Assembly: GCA_965205235.1 (NCBI GenBank)
Contig: CBDBGD010000007.1
Span: 372,001-436,000, forward strand
Source of the DNA: CBDBGD01 sp965205235
Lineage (GTDB): Bacteria > Chloroflexota > Dehalococcoidia > Lucifugimonadales > UBA1127
Length of the DNA stretch: 64,000 bases
Direction of reading: 5' to 3'
Of the stretch, positions 59,877-64,000 are shown piece after piece. The notes below the pieces were generated by a model. It was not told the DNA's origin. It saw only the letters and a program-made list of their open reading frames with translations, and made no database searches. Within the stretch, counting starts at the first letter, position 1, and the number at the start of each line of letters is the position of its first letter. The translations under genes were made by a program, and so were the position numbers.

Positions 59877-60446
59877 ATGCAACGACGGAGGACCAGGATT
59901 GGCCGCGGCGCGTTCGGGCGCCATGTCGCGCCTGACGTGCACGCGACTGAGGTGCTTGGCCGCATTCTCCGTAGGGGCCGTCCTTTGACGGAGGATGCCG
60001 TGTTCCTAGCGATGCACCTCGTTCTCAGGCGCAACAACAGGAGCCAGATCTTCCGCAACGTCAGAGCAAGCAAAGACGTTGGTGGGTACCGGTACTTCAG
60101 CTTCTCGCCCGACGTCGACCTATTGGAGGTGCGGTGCAACGGGACGATTGTGGCCTATGAGCTCAAGGGATACCGGAAGTCTGGGAAGGCAATGAAGGCC
60201 CCGTCGTTTTACGAAGGCATCGACCAAGCTCTGGCGACGCTGAAGAACCCGGTCAGCTCCCCCCTCTCGACATCGTTCGCGGGAAGCGTGTTCGACCTCT
60301 GCTACCTCGTCCATCCCGACGGGTCGCACGTGGAGCTCCTGGCAGATCTGCTGCAGCTGTGTACCCCGCTTGGGCTCATCGTGGTCGACCACAGAGGCAC
60401 GAAAGAGGTGGTGAAGCCCAAGGTAAACCCCTTTCTCGACCCGTGA
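59877..60446 (+). CDS. PD-(D/E)XK-like nuclease-fold protein
   Basis: 189 residues from ATG 59877, preferred over ATG 59865 because GGAGGC lies just before it. Basic N-terminus (QRRRTRIGRG). Residues about 70-105 read YRYFSFSPDVDLLEV and TIVAYELKGYRK: Asp...Glu-x-Lys spacing as in PD-(D/E)XK nucleases. The following GIDQALATL helix fits the fold. No partner gene is obvious. Could be an orphan restriction-like nuclease in the island. Confidence 0.6.
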   Translation: MQRRRTRIGRGAFGRHVAPDVHATEVLGRILRRGRPLTEDAVFLAMHLVLRRNNRSQIFRNVRASKDVGGYRYFSFSPDVDLLEVRCNGTIVAYELKGYRKSGKAMKAPSFYEGIDQALATLKNPVSSPLSTSFAGSVFDLCYLVHPDGSHVELLADLLQLCTPLGLIVVDHRGTKEVVKPKVNPFLDP

Positions 60447-60556
60447 ATGAAGACCTACTTCATGTCGCGGCTGGACACGCTGGAGAACTATTCCCGGTTC
60501 AAGGTCAACCCGGTGCAGTGAGTGTGGGGTTCCCTTGAAAGGAGTTGAAGGCCCTT

Positions 60557-61355
60557 ATGGATTTGGAAGGCGTAAAGGCCAAGATTAGGCAGGCAACCGT
60601 CAGCTTTGCGAAACCTCGAAGGCGACATCACCGAATTCAAGGGGAAGGAGCGGGTTAGGCTCATTGCCGAGATTGAGCAAGACATCTCAGGAATGGTCGA
60701 CTCTGGCCCACCCGAATTGCTCATTGGGTACTCCATTCGAGTCGGCGAGATTGCCTACAACCTGCGGTCCGCCCTAGACCAGCCGGTGTGGCAGCTGGTC
60801 TGCCACTATAGGAAGACTGCGACCCGCCAAAATGAGTTTCGCATCTTCATCTCCGAGCGCGAGTATCGCAAGGCGAAGAGGAACAAATTACGTGGAGTGG
60901 GGCACGGACCCGCCACCGCAATTGAGAGTCTCCGGCCCTGCCACGAGTACAGCGCGCTAGGTGCGCATCTCTGGATGCTCCATTTGATCTGCAACATCGA
61001 CAAGCACCGCTACGTGAACGTAGTCAATCTGCACTCCATCGCAACGGCGCATCTCAGGGACGACAGCGTCCCCAGGACGCTGACCCATGGGATGAAGTCG
61101 GGCCTTGCCCTCCTGACCTATCTGAAAGGCACGGGCTACGAGGACCGAGTTGAGATCGAAGTCGCAACGGATGTCTGCTTCAGAGATCCGGAGTTGGAAG
61201 GGGCCAGCCCTGGCTATGGTTCTAGGATCGAGACTGAGGGAATCAACCGCCCACCGGTCACATCGGTACTCTCTTCCTGCCTGCAGGCTGTCAACGAAGT
61301 TGTTGCGATGCTGACCAGGAACGTTGCCTGTCCTCTGGCGAAAGCGCAACGCTGA
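60557..61355 (+). CDS. Hypothetical helical (HEPN-like) protein, one frameshift near the N-terminus
   Basis: ATG 60557 reads MDLEGVKAKIRQATVSF and then needs removal of one base near 60605-60608 to continue as RNLEGDITEFKGKERVRLIA, IEQDISG and on to 61355. The whole is about 265 residues. The segment IGYSIRVGEIAYNLRSALDQ then PVWQLV resembles a common bacterial family of unknown function that reads ...iGd.lhNLRSALDhl.wqLv.... This is all-helical and HEPN-like in pattern, but the R-x4-6-H motif is not evident. Frame repaired once; otherwise intact. Confidence 0.55.
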
Positions 61356-61429
61356 ACCTAATGACGCGCAGCTCATCACAGCTATGCGGCGGTGCTGCCG
61401 GCAGTCGTCTGGTACCGCTTGTGTTCAAG

Positions 61430-61789
61430 TCGGGGCATCTCTTCCCAGACAATGAAAGGCAATCGCAACCCCCCTCATCGGGTGCGCTCAGAAAGCTGCA
61501 CGAGGTGCTGTTCCAGCAGACGGAGGTAGAGCGGGTCATGCCTGCTGAGATGAAGGTGCTGGGGTGGCGCAAGGGTGAGCGGAGCGGGATGGTGGTGTAT
61601 GGCGCCGGCGGCCCTGGTCGTGGGGGGAGAGGCGGCGCCGTGAGGACCGGCGGGCGTGTGCCCGAGGGCGCGAAGGTGGAGTACGCCTTTCGCACGGGCT
61701 ACGACGGACGGGGTCGGGTGTCAGTGGAGCACGTGGTCGAGCGGGGTTGCTCCGCTATGCTGACGCAACCGGAAGCAACGGCCACCTAG
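61430..61789 (+). pseudogene. Degraded partial copy of the triple-HTH regulator
   Basis: From about 61495 to 61789 the sequence encodes LHEVLFQQTEVERVMPAEMK, GWRKGERSGMVVYGAGGPGR and VEYAFRTGYDGRGRVSVEHV, nearly identical to the C-terminal 95 residues of the protein at 54227. Upstream, SGHL...GNRNP of HTH 3 is still visible but two single-base shifts (near 61443 and in the C-run near 61471) interrupt it. No start signal. A fragment duplicated about 6.6 kb away. Confidence 0.75.
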
Positions 61790-61900
61790 TCCCCGCGAAG
61801 GGGCTACGCACAGTCAGTACGTTAAGGCCACCATCAAGTGGGACAACGAGGATCCGGAGCCTCTTGCGTACCCTAGAAGTACCTCACCGGGCCCTGCCGG

Positions 61901-62190
61901 CCTGCGTGGGTTACATAAACTGAGCCACTATGTCTCAGAGATCAACCTTCGGGATGTTGAACGGCACGGTGCTGAGTCATTCACCCTCTTCAAGTTCAAT
62001 TCGATTTATGCGAGGCTCGGCCATGTGGAACCGGCGGCATGCGTACTTCTTGCTGCACGAGGAGAGTTGGGATACCCTCCATCACAGGCGTAGCAATACG
62101 GAAACTGCCTTCTCCATGTTTAAGGGGAGTTCGGACAGTTGGACGGAAACCGGCCGCCGGAGGCTGAAACAGATGTCAATGCGCCTATGA
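61901..62190 (+). pseudogene. DDE transposase remnant (IS4/IS1182-like)
   Basis: One frame reads YVSEINLRDVERHGAESFTL then FKFNSIYARLG, another MWNRRHAYFLLHEESWDTL then HHRRSNTETAFSMFKG. Together these match the C-terminal part of DDE transposases (…FKSN…, …HKRSNVExxFSMIK…), including the conserved Glu region. A frameshift separates them and the N-terminal part is gone. No terminal inverted repeats found. Confidence 0.6.
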
Positions 62191-62193
62191 CCC

Positions 62194-63558
62194 CTAACCT
62201 TCGCTTGCTTGCGTTGGGCTCCAAATCTGTCCCAGTTGGCGCCCTCGGCGATTACCATCCTCGACTTGGGCTATGCTATGGTTCTCAATCTGGTACTCGA
62301 TTACCCGCGTGGAGACTCCGAATTCCTCCGCGAGGTCGTCCATTTCTTCTCCGTCGACGACTCTGCGAGGAATCCTCTGTTTCAAACTGGATGAAGGAGC
62401 GAGGAACTCTGCAGCGAACGCCCGATTACGTTGTTGTCGCTCGGTGTGACCTCGCGTTATGAGCGCATCACTGTCAGATGAAATCGCCTCCGCAAGCGCG
62501 CGGCAAAATAGGAACCGACGACTGCGTTCGCGGGCATTCCGCAGTCCAAACGAAACGCTGTTACAGTCTCCGGATGTCACTACGCCGTCTACTAGACGAA
62601 CCGCGTTTAGAGGGGCCACGGGACGGGTGGCTTGCTCTAATGATTGAACGGACTCGTTCAAGGCGTCCGCCAATAGCTCCATGGTGTGTATCGGCTGGCC
62701 GTCCAAACCTAGCCGCTGTCTGACCTGTCTCGCCAGATAGTAGCCAACCTCCCAGGGACGGCCAGAGTAACCTCCAAGGGACTTCGCTCCAAAGAGCGGT
62801 CTTAGGCTCTTGAGCTCCAGACCGTTGGGCCTAGCTGCTTGGAGAGCGGACGCTATGGCGGAAGAATCCTTAAGGGGGGCTGCGGTGTCCATGACAGGCA
62901 CTGCTTCGTCGCACAAATGTCCCAGTTCGGTAGCAAGCTGCAGGACTTGGCTTCGCCGCAACTCGTCCAAGTCGTACGGATCCCACCCTAACCCAGCAGC
63001 AGTTTCGCAAAAGCTTGTTTCCTCATTATCGGCAGTCTGGATTGCTAGCCACTCCTCTTGAAGGAACGTGTCGCGAATATCGAAGGCTGAGAGCCGCCGA
63101 ACTACCCTATCTATCAGGTCGGTACAAGCCCTACGAAACTCCTCTCTCTCGACAGACGCCTGGCCCCGTTCAAGGAATATGATCTTACTCCACGGAGATG
63201 ACGAGTTATCCCAAGTGAGGCGGGTCCGCGTGTCCGCGGACACCACTGTCAGGTCTGGGAAGGCGTAGCCTTCCGTGTTCGCGCCCAGTCTGTGGCGACG
63301 GTCAAATTCAGGGTCTGAGTTCTTTGTCGGATTCTCGAATTCGTAGGCCAGAAACCACCAGTGGGACGCGAGCCATTCTGCTAGAGGGTACAGCGGCACG
63401 TACACCGAATCGCGTACTGTCCTCGCTCGCAAGTCAAACACACGCGTGACGGCTTGGCCGTGGATGTCGATACGCAGAGACGCGAAGGTCGCAGACAACT
63501 CTGCTCCATTGATTCCTTCGCCGTCATGCCACTCTGTCTCGAAGCAAACCTCAGTCAT
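62194..63558 (-). CDS. ImmA/IrrE-like protein lacking HExxH, long N-terminal domain
   Basis: 454 residues from ATG 63558, overlapping the stop of the upstream gene by four bases. The N-terminal 200 residues contain YVPLYPLAEWLASHWWFLAY and a region typical of a specific ImmA-like family; the C-terminal half is ImmA/IrrE-like: RSRRFLFCRALAEAI sits where RFTLAHELGH is expected, then NRAFAAEFLAPSSSLKQRI and LAEEFGVSTRVIEYQIENH. The zinc-binding His and Glu are therefore missing and peptidase activity is unlikely. Works with the overlapping upstream gene. More AT-rich than the housekeeping part. Confidence 0.65.
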   Translation of the reverse strand: MTEVCFETEWHDGEGINGAELSATFASLRIDIHGQAVTRVFDLRARTVRDSVYVPLYPLAEWLASHWWFLAYEFENPTKNSDPEFDRRHRLGANTEGYAFPDLTVVSADTRTRLTWDNSSSPWSKIIFLERGQASVEREEFRRACTDLIDRVVRRLSAFDIRDTFLQEEWLAIQTADNEETSFCETAAGLGWDPYDLDELRRSQVLQLATELGHLCDEAVPVMDTAAPLKDSSAIASALQAARPNGLELKSLRPLFGAKSLGGYSGRPWEVGYYLARQVRQRLGLDGQPIHTMELLADALNESVQSLEQATRPVAPLNAVRLVDGVVTSGDCNSVSFGLRNARERSRRFLFCRALAEAISSDSDALITRGHTERQQRNRAFAAEFLAPSSSLKQRIPRRVVDGEEMDDLAEEFGVSTRVIEYQIENHSIAQVEDGNRRGRQLGQIWSPTQASEG

Positions 63559-63998
63559 CTGTGCCCTTCTAGGCCAGCAGGCCACTCATCGCTCTTAAGA
63601 GGGTATCCCTTGTAGGAACCATCTCCGCGATTCACGAGTCTAGCCTCGAATACAGTGTCTCCTTCCTTATGCCAGACATAGCGCGGAAAGCCTCCCTCCC
63701 AAAGAGCACTAGTCAAGCCCTTGCGAATTGCCGTGCGCAACCATTCTGTGACCAGGGTTATGTCCCTGATGTCGCGCGGGCAAAGCGATGCGTCACCTCG
63801 TGGCCGGGGCTGGCCAGCGAAACTACGAAAGTCCTTGTGCTCCGGGCTCCCTACATATTTCACCGATACTGCTACCACTTGCAAGTCGGCCTTTGGAGGA
63901 ACGCGTATGTCGCGCTTTCTCGGTCGCCTTCGCCTTGGTGCACGCACGAGTGATCGCCCGACCTCTACGGAACTAGAACGAGCCGAGATCCAGAGCAA
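63555..63998 (-). CDS. Hypothetical partner of the ImmA-like protein (start uncertain, at window edge)
   Basis: Up to 147 residues; the frame is open to the right edge, with possible starts at TTG 63998 and GTG 63947, so it may be partial. VKYVGSPEHKDFRSFAGQPR then PRGDASLCPR is a recognisable pattern of small proteins often encoded next to ImmA-like genes. It is followed by GFPRYVWHKEGDTVFEARLV near the C-terminus. No catalytic motif seen. Four-base overlap (ATGA) with the ImmA-like gene implies one functional unit. Confidence 0.6.
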   Translation of the reverse strand: MLWISARSSSVEVGRSLVRAPRRRRPRKRDIRVPPKADLQVVAVSVKYVGSPEHKDFRSFAGQPRPRGDASLCPRDIRDITLVTEWLRTAIRKGLTSALWEGGFPRYVWHKEGDTVFEARLVNRGDGSYKGYPLKSDEWPAGLEGHR

Positions 63999-64000
63999 AC

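Overview
The window is a high-GC bacterial chromosome segment. Gene content suggests Chloroflexota (Dehalococcoidia-like): a CysO/CysM cysteine pathway, a DUF3179 lipoprotein, NfeD plus flotillin-like FloA, a dnaJ-hspR-clpC heat-shock operon, and a CDP-alcohol phosphatidyltransferase next to a PimA-like mannosyltransferase. That placement is an inference from gene content, not a phylogeny.

Bases 1-40 kb are mainly housekeeping. A partial oligopeptide-type ABC solute-binding lipoprotein (1-1250, minus) is followed by tRNA-Thr, tRNA-Tyr and tRNA-Thr leading into tuf-rpmG-secE-nusG-rplK-rplA-(L10 leader)-rplJ-rplL. Next come a zinc-ribbon protein overlapping radC, a PH-domain membrane protein, and a minus-strand block read dnaJ-hspR-clpC-hydrolase-plsY, then a permease fused to RskA-like domains. 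An hsp20 gene diverges from dnaJ across a compact double promoter. After that: nfeD-floA-hypothetical-TIMP-like-HAD, cysO, tgt, cysM, nuclease-like genes, a lipoprotein with repeated Cache-like units, an NCS2-type transporter, DUF3179, pyrF, DUF951, lspA, phospholipid/glycolipid genes, tRNA-Gly, tRNA-Leu, nhaA and mgtE. Between 28.7 and 32.8 kb six single-base indels break four otherwise well-preserved reading frames; this looks more like local sequence error than decay.

From tRNA-Gln (40626-40699) to the right edge the DNA is accessory. A large serine recombinase abuts the 3' end of tRNA-Gln and its reading frame runs antisense through it, with a ribbon-helix-helix protein and a palindromic operator upstream. 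Then follow three small HTH genes, a tight, visibly more AT-rich three-gene cassette (ART/PARP-like protein, NDT-like domain fused to an XRE HTH, ImmA/IrrE peptidase), a broken replication-relaxation gene, an McrBC-type restriction system, repeat-rich non-coding DNA, a triple-HTH regulator with a structured leader, a secreted metzincin protease with Thr-Pro linkers, an LRR lipoprotein, a PD-(D/E)XK-like protein, a degraded copy of the triple-HTH gene, a transposase remnant, and a pair of overlapping genes including an ImmA-like protein without HExxH.

The accessory part behaves like an integrative element or defence/mobility island: recombinase, RHH and AlpA-like regulators, restriction, and toxin/peptidase-like cassettes. 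Its right boundary was not found. The least-described candidate system is the three-gene cassette at 44070-46409, followed by the gene pair at 62194-63998.
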